From contig NC_059080.1 of NCBI RefSeq assembly GCF_020497125.1, forward strand, positions 48,487,563 through 48,551,562: a stretch of DNA of 64,000 bases. The letters run 5' to 3'. Positions 41,450 through 62,748 of this stretch are shown in pieces. The first letter of the stretch is position 1, and each line of letters begins with the position of its first letter. The DNA is from Mauremys mutica (Eukaryota > Chordata > Testudines > Geoemydidae). Made by a program: the position numbers and the translations under genes. The notes below the pieces were generated by a model. The model was given only the letters and a program-made list of their open reading frames with translations, made no database searches and was not told the origin of the DNA.

Positions 41450-42000
41450 GGCCTGTGCCCTGGGCTGCTCTTTCTCTCTCTTTCCTGGAGAGCTGAACTT
41501 GGTCCTGAAAGTCCTTGGGAAACATCAGAAACAGCTGATGGGTTCTGGGTTCTCTCTCATTGGTGCCGTTAAGTGCCAAGCTGGCATGTCCCAGCCTGGT
41601 GCTTGGGGGATGGGCTCTGCTGCCTTGCGGGCACTAAGGGCCAAAACAGTGGGGGATAGGAGCCTGCCCAGCAGTCTCGCTATGTGCTGGCCTGGCGAGG
41701 ATCAGGCCCCAGCCTTTGGCTGTGGTGCTGGTGCTCCCTGGCACCCAGTGGGAGCGGGCCTCTCGCTCTGTCTGTCAGAAGCACTGCAAGTGCTGGGCAG
41801 CCCAGGGAGGCCAGGCCAAGCAGCTGGGCTGAGATGCGATGCTCTGACAGGAAGATCTCAAAGGGGCAGGAGAACAGTCGTGGAGATGCACACACGGGCA
41901 CAGGCCCCATAGGGATGAGAGGTAGCACCATGTCTGGCTTCTGAGGGGCACTCGAGGCTATTGTTCACCCCCCCCTGCCTTTGCTTCCTCCTCACCACAG
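40351..42000 (+). other. SNED1: Intron stretch with a CA tract and an antisense MIR remnant
   Basis: No exon is seen. Around 41,095-41,215 an antisense MIR-like stretch occurs ('gttctagtccagtgctctacccactggaccac'). The CA tract is listed separately. The intron ends in 'cttcctcctcaccacag'. Confidence 0.5.
41421..41449. repeat. CA microsatellite
   Basis: An uninterrupted CA tract lies within the intron between FN3-1 and FN3-2. Confidence 0.9.
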
Positions 42001-42184
42001 AACCTCGCCCAGTGGAGGGATTTGATATCGCCAACGTGACGGCCAGCACCATCACGGTGCAGTGGGCTCTCCACAAGCTCCAACACTCCTCCATCAGCAA
42101 GGTGCGCATCTCCATCCACCAGCCCGGGGACCTGGAGGACCGCACCGTGGAGCTGAACAGCAGTGTGGCCAAGTACACATTCAG
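42001..42184 (+). CDS. SNED1: SNED1 exon: fibronectin type III domain 2, first part
   Basis: This 184-nt exon (phase 1 to 2) begins (K)-P-R-P-V-E-G-F. The FN3 signature includes 'NVTASTITVQWAL', with a sequon and the core Trp. It ends 'VAKYTFR', just before the strand carrying the conserved Leu/Pro-Gly motif. The donor AG|gtgagg breaks an Arg codon that is completed by the next exon. Confidence 0.95.
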
Positions 42185-46519
<4,335 letters not shown>

Positions 46520-46813
46520 CAGGGGCGGCTCTAGACATTTCGCCGCCCCAAGCAGGGCGGCACGCCGCGGGAGGCGCTCTGCCGGTTGCCGGTCCCGCGG
46601 CTCCAGTGGACCTCCCGCAGGCGTGCCTGCGGAGGGTCCGCTGGTCCCGCGGCTCCACACCGAAGCCGCGCTGGACCAGCGGACTCTCCGCAGGCACGCC
46701 CGCGGGAGGTCCACCGGAGCCACCTGCCGCCCTCCTGGTGACCGGCAGAGCGCCCCCCGCGGCATGCCGCCCCAAGCACGCGCTTGGTATGCTGGGGTCT
46801 GGAGCCGCCCCTG
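46520..46813. mobile_element. Palindromic hAT MITE, copy 3
   Basis: It starts CAGGGGCGGCTCTAGACATTTC and ends GGTCTGGAGCCGCCCCTG, flanked by CCCAGACG and CCCAGACA (8 bp, one difference). It is in the same family as the copies at 17.7 and 27.2 kb. The centre holds 'gtcccgcggctcc' and inverse blocks, so long open frames appear on both strands by symmetry. Confidence 0.92.
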
Positions 46814-47333
46814 CCCAGACAGTTACACTGGTGCCAGGCTCACAGCTAGCCCAGGCCTGAGCATCTAGGTTAGCCTAGCCTGGGGGCGAGCAGCCATGCT
46901 GCACAGCCAGAGCCTGGTTACTGGGTCCTCGCTGCTGCTGTGTGCCCCTGGGGTGTCACTAGGACTGCTTGGGCCATTCCAGCAGTGAGCTGAGCCCCTC
47001 TCTGAGTTTGTCCCAGTGAAGTGGGGTAGAACAGGGCACCTGGCAGGAATTGTAGAAAGGCATCAGAGGACTTTAGCCAGTGCGAAAGTAGCACATGGAC
47101 TCTAAGCCCCGCCCCGCACCAGGCCAGTGAGCTGAGGGGTTCTGGGTGTGGGCAGGACTGAGGGGATAGTGGCAACGCCTGGGTTAACTGCAGTGAAGAC
47201 AGACCCTGAGTAAGCAAAGTTAAACACAGGCAGGCAAGGCTCAGAGCACCGAGCGGTCCCAGAAGCAGAGATCACAGGCAGCTTGAGCCATGTAATCAGC
47301 GAAGGGACGCTCCATTGAAATCATTTGGACTGA

Positions 47334-48409
<1,076 letters not shown>

Positions 48410-48992
48410 TAGGGACCGGCTCAGTGGCAATTACACCAGCCCTGCTTGAAGTCTGAGCACTAACAAATAACATGTGGTGTTGGGAGCTGGATGACAGCGG
48501 GAATGGGCCACTTCTGCTGAATCTTTGCATTCCAGTACAGATCAGGTCACATGTAAGCCATATTTCCTGGCCTTGCTCTAGTTCTCAGTGTATATTTGGC
48601 CACATCACAAATCCACCGTATAATCGCATGATTGACAGCCTGCACTTGGAAGGGACCCAGCCCTAGAACAGTCTGATTAGTGCATGGGGGATGTTCCCAG
48701 CAAATCCCCTGCTGCCCTGGCTTTGACCCTTGGGAGCTGGAGTGCACCTGCCTCTCCCATGTGTACAAAGAGTGGGTGGGATGTTCACAGTTGGTGGGTG
48801 GCTCTGGCTGCCTGATTTCCTTTAGGGGACTGAGCATCCAGCCCCACTTCCATGACAGGTTTCAAAGTAGCTTTAAACAGCCCACCCAGAGTGCTCTATT
48901 CAAATGTAACCTCTCCATGAAGTTGCTACAACCTATGCAGCCCAGTGCTCGTCAGTTGCTCTGCTGTGTGAGCATGGAATCTCTCCTCCCCC

Positions 48993-49115
48993 TAGGGTGA
49001 CCAGACAGCAAGTGTGAAAAATCGGGATGGAGGTGGGGGGTAATAGGAGCCTCTATAAGAAAAAGACCCAAAAATCGTGACTGTCTCTATAAAATCGGGA
49101 CAACTGGTCACCCTA
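48993..49115. mobile_element. Short hAT-like MITE (123 bp), perfect 8-bp TSD
   Basis: The ends are TAGGGTGACCAGA and the near-inverse ACTGGTCACCCTA. CCTCCCCC flanks both sides (48,985-48,992 and 49,116-49,123), although the target is low-complexity. It is nearly the same as the element at 39.88 kb. Confidence 0.85.
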
Positions 49116-50158
49116 CCTCCCCCCCTACCCCCACTCCCACCCCTGTGGACACTGGCTGCCTGGCTCATGTTTCAGATCTTCAGCCATCTCCTTACTGCTG
49201 TTCCCACCTTGGAACCAGCCTGCTGCACCCCTTCCTGGAGCCAGTAACACAAACCAGGCCTGCTCCTCCTGCTCAAGGGAGAGATCTGCATTTTAAATAG
49301 AAGCTCTTCAGATTTTTTAAGTGGGGTGAGCAGCTGGAGGAGATGGAACACAATAAACCCAGAGGAGAAAGCAGACACTAGGGTGTAGACTGGCTGAATG
49401 CCCTGGATATGCATGGTGGGACACAGGAGAATGTAGTAGAGGTGCCCTCTGCTGCTCAACGCATCTGTATCGTGGCCACACACACTCCTCCTGCTAATCA
49501 CTGTAACTCCTCAGACAGGAAACTGTCAAGGGCAGTGAGACTCCAAAACCTACATGAAGCGCCAGATTCCGCAATGGGCTATGTGGCTACAAAGCCAGCA
49601 TAGCCACCATGGGATTGGCTCCCCATGGCAGTTGTACCCACATCACTGAGTAGAATGTGCCCCTAGTTATTTCTCTGCATCTCAGTTCCCACTTGCTGTG
49701 GTGTTAATGCAGCACTTTAGGAGTGTGCGCCACAGGCTTCCTGCATTGATGCTGATTGGTGGTGTCCCAGTAGTGCCTTGAAGCCCCACTTGATATCGGA
49801 GCCCCTCTGTGCCTGCATGTCACCAAGAGGAACGGTACAGGACTTTGCAAACAGCCTTCACTTTGCAGGCTCCAGGAAAGCACTGGAAACAAAACAAATT
49901 TAAACAAGATTTTGCAACACCATTGGTGCAGTTTAAATGACCAGCGTATTCATCCTCTGGCTGATGCTACGCTCAGCGTGGTCCATCACAATTCCTTTCC
50001 ACAGGCTGCTCTCTGCACTCAGAATGCCACTGCTACGGCCCACCAGCTGAACGAGCAATTCTTGTCGGCAAGCCATATAACTGTGTGCTGTATCCCACTG
50101 ATTTTTGTGTGGGGGAGCACCCTCTGGTACGAGGGCTAGTAATTCTTTCCCTTTCCAG
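49116..50158 (+). other. SNED1: Intron stretch, no exon or clear repeat
   Basis: Nothing with readable boundaries was seen. The intron ends in a strong pyrimidine tract 'ttctttccctttccag'. Confidence 0.4.
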
Positions 50159-50241
50159 GTTTACTGAGCTGGTGGATGGCAGACGGAGGATCAGTGCCAA
50201 GTTCAGCAGCTTGCCGAGCAAATCTGTCACTGTGAGAACAC
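50159..50241 (+). CDS. SNED1: SNED1 exon: linker, second part
   Basis: This 83-nt exon (phase 2 to 1) is basic and Ser-rich, beginning (R)-F-T-E-L-V-D-G-R-R-R-I and ending 'SKSVTVRT'. It has no known fold. The 'ELVDGR-R-SAKF' run agrees with my memory of the human protein. The RRR triplet is a possible protease-sensitive site, but there is no full furin motif. The donor is C|gtaagt. Confidence 0.9.
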
Positions 50242-51707
50242 GTAAGTACTCTCCATCCTCCCCAGCCCCCTTGTCTGTCACCCAGGCCTCTGTCCCACAT
50301 AGGGCGTGAGAGCAACACCGGCACGATTGCCTGCTGGACTGCAGGAGGTGTAACTGAGATGGTTTGACGTGTGCAGCACCTGCCCCACAGGGGTGTGAAA
50401 AGTCTCTGTCTCGCTCTCTCTACACACAGCCCCCAGCCGGCTTTGGAGAAGGGGCCAATCCCACAGCCCAGCACAGATGTGGACGTGACTCCGCGGGCAG
50501 AACAAAGCCGGGGGAAATGCTGGCAGGGGCAATGGCTCAGCTCTCTAGAAAGAAGATCCCTGGGTTGGAATGGCCAGGGGTCCCGGCACCGCATGTGCGA
50601 GGCCACAGTGCCCTGGCAATGAAGCAGCACAGGCTGACCCTGAATGCCACGGAAGAGCCCCAGAGCCATGCTGCTTCCCCACCAGTCTGTGACTTGCTGG
50701 GGCAGGGGTCAATCCCAGCTGACTGCTGCAGGGCCTGGTCCACACCTGCTGCTAACAGCATTGTCAGATTGGCCAGACTGGTGCTGCCCGAGGTGCAGCT
50801 CTCCCTGTATTCTGTCTTGGATGGTGGCCGGCTTCAGCTGCCTCTGAAGAGAACCCTGCTGTAGGCAGCTGCCCCATGTAACTCCCAGCCATGCTCAGAC
50901 ACGGTAACCAAGGCCTGGGATGCAGGTGCCATGACCAGCCCCGCCTCCAGCCCAGCCTGGGCTAAGGGATGGAGACTGGAGAATGAGAGAGGAAATGGGC
51001 AGGGTGCTCGAACGAGCGGCTGTGCTGAATACAGCCCTGCAGCCATCTCTCGACTCCCTGGACCATGCACATCACCAGGAGGTTTTGCTAGTGGTAGCTG
51101 TGCTGGGGTTTACATGCAGGGATTCAGATCCTGTGGCCCCACATGGTGAAGGGGGAAGGAGTTAACCTGTCTAGAAGAATGTAAATCCTATTCAGAGGAC
51201 CTCTCTGAAATGGCACCTGGCACTGAGTCACCTGAGTTCTAGTCCCAGTTCTGACACCTGACTCCCTGGGTGACTGTGGCTAAGTCCCTTCCTTTTCTGC
51301 ACAATGGGGCTAGTTGTACTCTCCGGCCCTGGGGAAGTGCTGAGTGATCACTGTGGGAGAGGGGCTTTGGAGAGGAGCTGAGCTTAGCGGGGTTCCTAAA
51401 CAGACTGGACATTTGTATGGATAAAAATGGCCTGAATGACAGGAGCCAGGATTCAAAAAATAAAAACTAAGCATTTTGGAAGGAATAAATCTTAATGCTT
51501 TAGGCCTTAATGCAGCCTCTGCTTGTTGGGGTTTAGGAAGAAAGCGTCTTTCTGGGCAGATTACAGCTGCCTCCTGTGGGGTCCTTCCACCTGCCACTGA
51601 AGCAGCTGGTGCTGGTGACTGGGCTGGATGGCCCTTGGGGCTGATCTTGTCTGGCACTGCCTAGGTTCCAGTATAAAAGGGATAAATATTATTGGTTGTT
51701 CTCCTAG
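50242..51707 (+). other. SNED1: Intron with a degraded MIR-like SINE
   Basis: Around 51,215-51,365 a MIR-like stretch reads 'acctgagttctagtcccagttctgacacc' then 'tttctgcacaatggggctagttg'. No exon is seen elsewhere in the intron. Confidence 0.5.
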
Positions 51708-51806
51708 AACCTGAGGCGCCGGTGAAGCTGGAAACCATGGAGGAATCAACCAATCGGGTTGGCCTGGCACTGCAGCTGTCGGAGTCTGAGAACCAGAAGA
51801 GAGAGC
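51708..51806 (+). CDS. SNED1: SNED1 exon: linker, third part
   Basis: This 99-nt symmetric exon (phase 1-1) begins (Q)-P-E-A-P-V-K-L-E and continues 'METEES'-like acidic sequence (in fact TMEESTNRVGLALQL). It is Glu/Leu rich and has no domain. It sits between the basic linker and the last EGF. The 'NMEEA-KRVSLALQL' segment recalled from human SNED1 supports the assignment. The donor is C|gtaagt. Confidence 0.88.
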
Positions 51807-51954
51807 GTAAGTCTGGCGAGAGGGGGGTTTATGTTCGCAGATGGGACCCAACCATTAAAGCTGGTCACAAACCGTATCCCCTGCGCTAGACAGCCCCAAA
51901 CTTTGGGGAGATTTGAAATCCAAACCTGAATCCCCAGCCCCACTTTGCAAGTGA

Positions 51955-53104
<1,150 letters not shown>

Positions 53105-53740
53105 TGTCAGGGACTCTAACCCCGACAGCGAAGTTCGTTGTCTGACCAGAGAGAGACAGGCAACACCAGCAAGGTCCGATCAAAAGCTCTTTATTGACAA
53201 GTGCACGCATCAATAGAGAGCAGCTCGGCTCCAGAGAGAACCAGCCCCCCTTTACAGCTTAGTGTTAGCCTATATAGACAGTTTTATTACGTCATACATC
53301 ATTCACTTGAGCAACCCACCCCCCTTTGTCTAACAACTTGAAACTAGACACTTTTAATATACACACATGCCTAGACTTTATGTCTACAACTACAGATTAT
53401 TTAATAACATCTTAACAAGCACCAAAAGTTAGGAATACAGGGGAGTTTTAAACAAACCTATAACTCAACCAGGGAGTTAGAATCTGAACTGTGGGATGCT
53501 AAAGTTTCTTATCAGTTCTTCAAACACTGTTCTTAACACTGCACTGCTGATACTATGCCAGGAATGCAACTCCTGGTTTATCTCACTTTTTCCAGGGCTT
53601 TGTGAGACAATGCTGCTTCTCAGTATTTTCCCACTCTGGGATTACCCAGAAACCTCTATTAGCCTGACTTCAGTCAGGTTGGTATACCTGTTTTGTCTGC
53701 TATATCTTCATTCAGGCCTAACAAGTTCATCCCCCACGCT
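53105..53740 (-). mobile_element. Solo LTR-like element, family C (antisense)
   Basis: On the minus strand the order is a TATA-like TCTATATAGG (plus 53,270-53,279), then AATAAA about 80 bases further (plus 53,190-53,195), then a U5-like segment ending CCTGACA at 53,105. TATA, AATAAA and a TG/CA end are typical of retroviral-type LTRs. The far (5') boundary is uncertain because I could not find a matching target duplication. No internal proviral sequence is present. Confidence 0.7.
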
Positions 53741-57123
<3,383 letters not shown>

Positions 57124-57344
57124 AGAAATAAAGCAGCAAAGAGTCCTGTGGCACCTTATAGACTAACAGACGTTTTGGAGCATGAGCTTTCGTGGGTGAA
57201 TACCCACTTCGTCGGATGCATGTATTCACCCACGAAAGCTCATGCTCCAAAACGTCTGTTAGTCTATAAGGTGCCACAGGACTCTTTGCTGCTTTTACAG
57301 ATCCAGACTAACATGGCTACCCCTCTGATACTATAGAAATAAAG
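57124..57344. mobile_element. Inverted pair of a short retroelement, with 74-bp perfect arms
   Basis: Arms at 57,130-57,203 and 57,222-57,295 are exact inverse complements, separated by 18 bases. Read on the minus strand from 57,336, the element is one copy starting TATCAGAGGGGTAGCC. The left arm is a second, 5'-truncated copy in the opposite orientation. AGAAATAAAG occurs at both ends (57,124-57,133 and 57,335-57,344), so the pair looks like one insertion event. The family also occurs at 13.01 kb. Confidence 0.85.
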
Positions 57345-57754
57345 TAGCTGACAGTGCAGTCATATTTTAAAGCAGGGTGATAACCACTGGGTCTTTAGTG
57401 GCAGCCAGTCACAGCACATACTTACTGGGCTCTTACCCACCAGACCCTAGACTCCAGGCTATGTTTGTTAACCGTGTTACCCTCCATACCAGCCACCTCT
57501 TAGCTATGCGCCAGACCCATGCACCATTTCTGGAAGGGTCTCGTCTCACTCCCCAAACTGTGCTGCCCTAAGTACCAGCCAGAAAACTGGCTCCCTCCCC
57601 GACTCTAACAGTAGCTGGGATTCCACTAAGGATTAGGAGTCCATTCTGAACCTGGCCAATAGACCCTGCAGCTGGTGGGTGAGTGGCCAGTGCTCTCCCA
57701 TCACTGGGCTGGTGGTGAGCTTGATCAACATTGGACGTGACACCAGTCTTTTGA

Positions 57755-57967
<213 letters not shown>

Positions 57968-58574
57968 TAGGGTCGGTTGACAGCTACTGCAATGGCTTTG
58001 CAACACTGCAACGTATGGACACATGGGAAACCAGGGCTCACATTTTCAATAGAGACTAGTCATTATTGGTGCCCAGTCTGAGACACCATTACAGGGAGCT
58101 GATTTTCAGAAAATGCTGAATGCCTGCCTGCCTTCTAGAAACCAACCCCTTTAAAGCAGCTCAGCCTGGGCCCCCCAAATCAGTCACAGCTGAAAACTTA
58201 GGCCTAGATGCCTGAAGCTGTAGCAAGGGCTGGTACACTGAAATTGTTTGCATGAGGGGCTGGTTAGGATCAGTATGTGTGTGCTGTCGCTCCTCCTCAG
58301 AGCATGGAAACACAGAGCTGAGTCCTAGGCTGTCTGGATGTTAGTCACCTTGGAGACAATGTTTGTGGGTGTCTGCCATTGTGAGCAACATTAGTCCTTT
58401 AGAAATGATGAGTTGGGTTTATGGGATAACTTTCAAAGTCATGAACTCTGGGGGTCCCATTAATACAGGGACTGAACTGCACCTCACTTCTATGGAAACG
58501 TACCAGTTAGTGTGAACAAAAAGAAAAAGGTCAGCTGTCTTGTATACCGAGACCTCTCTCTTTCCTTCTTCCAG

Positions 58575-58611
58575 AAAACAAAGTAACAGTCACGCACTGA
58601 AGAAGCCATAG
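58575..58611 (+). CDS. SNED1: SNED1 last coding exon, basic tail and stop
   Basis: This exon completes Arg and encodes K-Q-S-N-S-H-A-L-K-K-P followed by TAG at 58,609-58,611. The acceptor is 'tttccttcttccag'. One base after the stop the sequence reads GTAAGT (58,613-58,618), a near-perfect donor, so the 3'UTR may be spliced. The protein C-terminus is a short basic tail without a membrane segment or GPI signal, as expected for a secreted matrix protein. Confidence 0.92.
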
Positions 58612-59890
58612 AGTAAGTGATCTTTCTCCCTGAGAGTCTTTTAGAAGGTTGCTGCACTGAGGAGTCCGCCACCATGCATAGGACCTGCCAAGGACAGATG
58701 GTTTCACAACGGGGTGGGGTGTGAGACAATCATTCTCCAGGGTTAAAAGGGCAGTCAGGCAGCCTCCTACCTGGAGAGCTGTAAGAAGCACGGCTGCTAG
58801 GGCCTTGCCCCAGTCTTTAACCACAGTGAGCACGTCCAAAACCCACGACATGCTGCTCATTGGTACCTGTGATGGACCCCCAAACTACTCCCATGCAGAA
58901 ATGGCACATGGGCAAGACCACCTCGGCCAAAGGTGGCAGAAAGCTGAAATCCATTGCTAGAATAATGCGGAGAGCCCCGGACTGAACAAATAGTGCCCTG
59001 GCTCCCTGGAAATGAGGGGGCCCTTGAGTTATCAACAAGCTTGTATTTGCAATGGATTCTGGCCCCACTGATTTTCTATGTTGATTTCCTCCCCGCACTG
59101 CAACACCAGGATCAGCCTCTTACAGACAAACATTTTCTTGCTAGCTTCAGATAAGAGTTAAACCCTTGGTTTTAAGATCTTAAACTTCACTTGTGTGTGT
59201 CTGTTCAAGGCTAATGTAAAGGCATAGCTGGGGGTCAGGTAAGCCACCCTAGATGGATGGCTTTGAGAGCTCTTGTCCGCATTCCCCTTCTCATTGTGCT
59301 TAAGCTGGTTAAATATTGCCACAGATACCAGCCAAATGATATAAGCATGCAGTGCCTACAAGGAAGAGTGTGCACTTACTTTATTTGGAGTAGACTCAAA
59401 GTTTGACCCCTCAGTTCATCTTTATTTACTGTAGTTGAGTGCTGCAAGGTCTTTGCTTCCTATTAGCCTGGGGCTTTTGTCCTCCTTGTAAGAGAATGCT
59501 TGCTGTGCCGTCGAAAGCTAATCTAACACCTTTTACAAATCTGCCATCAGTTGTTGGGGACTATCTTCTAATGAGCCCAACTCCCACAGACCCATCCCTG
59601 GCTTCTGACAAAATCTGCCATGCCATGGGTGCAGCAGTAGCCGCCACCCACAACTCCAGCTCTGCAGTTGACTGATGGAGCCTTTTAGGTGGGAACGGGC
59701 AGCCTGGAGATGCAGTGATCCAGCTTCTGTTGGCAGGACTCCTATAGAGCCCCGCTCCTGTCTATCTACCCTCCGTTAGGAGAATGCCCAGGGCAAGGCA
59801 GTAGTACATTATTGTTGTATTTGTATTATGGGAATACAGATCCCTAAATGGCCTCTTGTTTTTGATGTTAGAATTAGCCAGACAGTGGCC
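58612..59890 (+). other. SNED1: Probable 3'UTR or downstream intron of SNED1
   Basis: No open frame with a domain is seen. If the donor after the stop is not used, this is 3'UTR. If it is used, it is an intron of the 3'UTR. An AATAAA hexamer occurs further down, at 60,447-60,452, but it lies in an A/T-rich run and is not by itself convincing. No neighbouring gene was recognised. Confidence 0.4.
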
Positions 59891-60192
59891 TGGTCTACGC
59901 TGGGGGGGGGGGGGTGGAGGGGGGTGTCGATGTAAGATACGCAACTTCAGCCTCAGGAATAGCATAGCTAAAGTCGACGTATCTTATTTCGACTTACCTC
60001 CCCTCCTCACAGCGTGGGATCAACGGCCGTGACCCACCCATCGACTCCACTTCCGCTGCTCGCCCTGGTGGAGTTCCAGAGTCGACGGGAGCATGTCCGG
60101 GGATCAATATATCGCGTCTAGACGAGACGCGATATATCGATCCCCGATAGATCGATTGCTACCCGCCGATCCGGCGGGTAGTCTGGACGTAC
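59891..60192. mobile_element. Hairpin-rich, CpG-containing MITE
   Basis: It starts TGGTCTACGCTGGGG and ends GTAGTCTGGACGTACCA. Inside are a hairpin with GATATATCGCGTC-type arms (60,107-60,139), a second with ACCCGCCG/CGGCGGGT arms (60,163-60,181), and inverted GTCGA-containing blocks near 59,927 and 59,973. This layout is found in a MITE common in turtle genomes. No clear target duplication was seen, so the ends are approximate. Confidence 0.8.
59904..59916. repeat. Poly-G tract
   Basis: A run of about 13 G residues lies inside the MITE just described. Confidence 0.85.
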
Positions 60193-60524
60193 CATAAGAG
60201 AGAGTTCCTGCCTTGCAGAGGTGCATATTAGTGAAATGAACAATTCAGACAAAGGGTAGGAGGGAAAGTGACTTGCTCCAGGTAGAGATCAAGGAAGTCT
60301 GAAATATTGATGGCTATTACGTGCTTCTCAAAACTAAACTTCCTTTACTTCTTTCAGAATGAGAAATGTATTATGTGTACTTCAGTTAGGCCATAAACAA
60401 GTGCTGGTTGGAGAAGTATACATTCTTTAGCTTTGATATGAATAATAATAAATTTACCTAGTGCGAGGGAGGGAGCTGCAGATGCACCCTAAGGTGCTCA
60501 GATGTATTTTTTCCAAAAATCTCT

Positions 60525-61290
60525 TTCTTGAGTGGGGTCTGAATTAGCTGTTACCACTCAGAAAAGAGAACTTGGAGTCACTGTGGATAGTTCTCTGAAA
60601 ACATCCACGCAATGTGCAGCGGCAGTCAAAAAAGCAAACAGAATGTTGGGAATCATTAAGAAAGGGATTGATAATAAGACAGAAAATATCATATTGCCTC
60701 TATATAAATCCATGGTACGCCCACACCTTGAATACTGCGTGCGTCCCATCTCAAAAAAAGATATATTGGAATTGGAAAATGATTAGGGGTATGGAACAGC
60801 TTCCGTATGAGGAGAGATTAATAAGATTGGGACTTCTCAGCTTGGAAAAGAGATGACTAAGGGGTGGTATGATAGAGGTCTATAAAATCATGACTGGTGT
60901 GGAGAAAAATAAGGAAGTGGATCACTAAATGAAATTAATAGACAGCAGGTTTAAAACAAACAAAGGAAGTATTTTTTCACACAACATACAGTCAACCTGG
61001 GGAACGTCTTACCAGAGGATGTTGTGAAGACCAAGACTCTAACAGGGTTCAAAAAAGAACTAGATAAGTTCATGGAGGATAGGTCCATCAATGGCTATGA
61101 GCCAGGATGGACATAGATGTTGTCCCTAGCCTCTGTATGCCCAAAGCTGGGAATGGACAATAGGGGATGGATCACTTGATTATTCCCTGTTCTGTTCATT
61201 CCCTCTGGGGCACCTGGCATTGGCCACGGTCAGAATACTGGGCTAGATGGACCTTTGGTCTGATCCAGTATGGCCATTCTTATGTTCCCT
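60525..61290 (+). mobile_element. CR1 LINE, ORF2 end and 3'UTR
   Basis: The peptide 'ELGVTVDSSLKTSTQCAAAV' and, further on, 'MVRPHLEYC' are the C-terminal part of CR1 ORF2. A frame break lies around 60,760-60,790. The 3'UTR has 'gggctagatggacctttggtctgatccagtatggcc' and the end 'ttcttatgttc'. It is 5'-truncated and dead. Confidence 0.92.
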
Positions 61291-61559
61291 AGTGGGTGAC
61301 ATAGGAAAAAAAATGTAAACTGTGAAAGACAGTTGTAAACAAAAGGGAAGGTATGTAAATAGACGTGACTTGCCATACTCACACAGCTACAGAAGAAACA
61401 TGTTTCTAGAGAAAAAGCTCAGGAAATGAATGTTTCTAAGATGTAATTAATAGAGCGTAATAATCAGGACCACCAATACATTCAGGTATATACCTAAACT
61501 TTATGGTAACACCACCATTAGACTCTTTAGTAGTGGAGTGTCGTCATATATATATACAC

Positions 61560-62748
61560 TTGGACGGGTTGGATCACAGAAACCCCCTTAGGTTGCCAGC
61601 TGATGTACCACGACTACTTCTGTTCCTGCTTTCCTGCCCTGGCAGCTTGTGACTTCAGGGCCCTGCCTGGTTTGAGCCAGACCCACTAGCCTGCTGCAAA
61701 CCCAGACCCAGGTCTGCACCATGTCCCCCAATAGCTGTAGGCTTAACTGAAAGCAGCTTAAGAAGTGGACATCTGAGCATTAAAGACAGGAACAACTCCC
61801 AATGGGGGTCCAAACCCCAAATAAATCTGTTTTACCTTGTATAAAGCTTATACAGGTTAAACTCATAAATTGTTCATCCTCTATAACACTGACAGAGAGA
61901 TATGCACAGCTGTTTCTCTCCCTCCCCCCCCCCCCACGTATTAATACATACTCTGGGTCAAATAATAAGTAAAAAGTGATTTTATTAAATACAGAAAGTA
62001 GGATTTAAGTGGTTCCAAGTAGTAACAGACAGAACAAAGTGAATTACCAAACAGAACATGCAAGTCTACGCCTAATACAATAAGAAAACTGAATACAGAT
62101 AAAACCTCACCCTCAAAGGTGTTCCAGTAAGCTTCCTTTTACAGACAAGTCTGGATCCAGCAATCACTCACACCCCCTGTAGTTACTGTCCTTTGTTCCA
62201 GTTTCTTTCTGGTATCCTTGGGGGTGGAGAGGCTATCTCTTGAGCCAGCTGAAGACAAAATGGAGGGGTCTCCCAGGGGTTTAAATAGACTCTCTCTTGT
62301 GGGTGGACACCCCTCCCTCCCCCTGTGTAGAATCCAGCTATAAAATGGAGTTTTGGAGTCACATGGGTAAGTCACATGTCCATGCATGACTGAGTTCCTT
62401 ACCAGCCAAGCCACATTCCTGGGAAAGCTCAGATGTGGATTGGTGTCTCCAAGTTCATTGTTGGCTTAGGTGGTTCTTGATTGAGCACCTACTGAGAACA
62501 GTCTTTTTTCAGGAAGCTGATCAACTGCTTCACTGAGGCTATTTAAAATTAAACAAGTACATAGTCAATATTCATAACTTCGAATACAAAAATGATACAC
62601 GCATACAAATAGGAGGAATATATTCAGTAGATCATAACCTTTACAGAGATATGTTACATGGCAGGTGTAGCATAAAACATATTCCAGTCATGTCATATAT
62701 ATATTCATAAGCATATTCCCATAAAGCATTATGGGTTGCAACATCACA
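61560..62748 (-). mobile_element. Solo LTR, family A, copy 4
   Basis: It begins TTGGACGGGTTGGATCACAG and ends AACATCACA, with perfect TACAC duplications (61,555-61,559 and 62,749-62,753). The minus-strand AATAAA is at 61,981-61,986 and a TATA-like CTATTTAAA at 62,280-62,288, about 300 bases apart. It lies downstream of the SNED1 stop codon. It is a single LTR without internal sequence. Confidence 0.9.
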
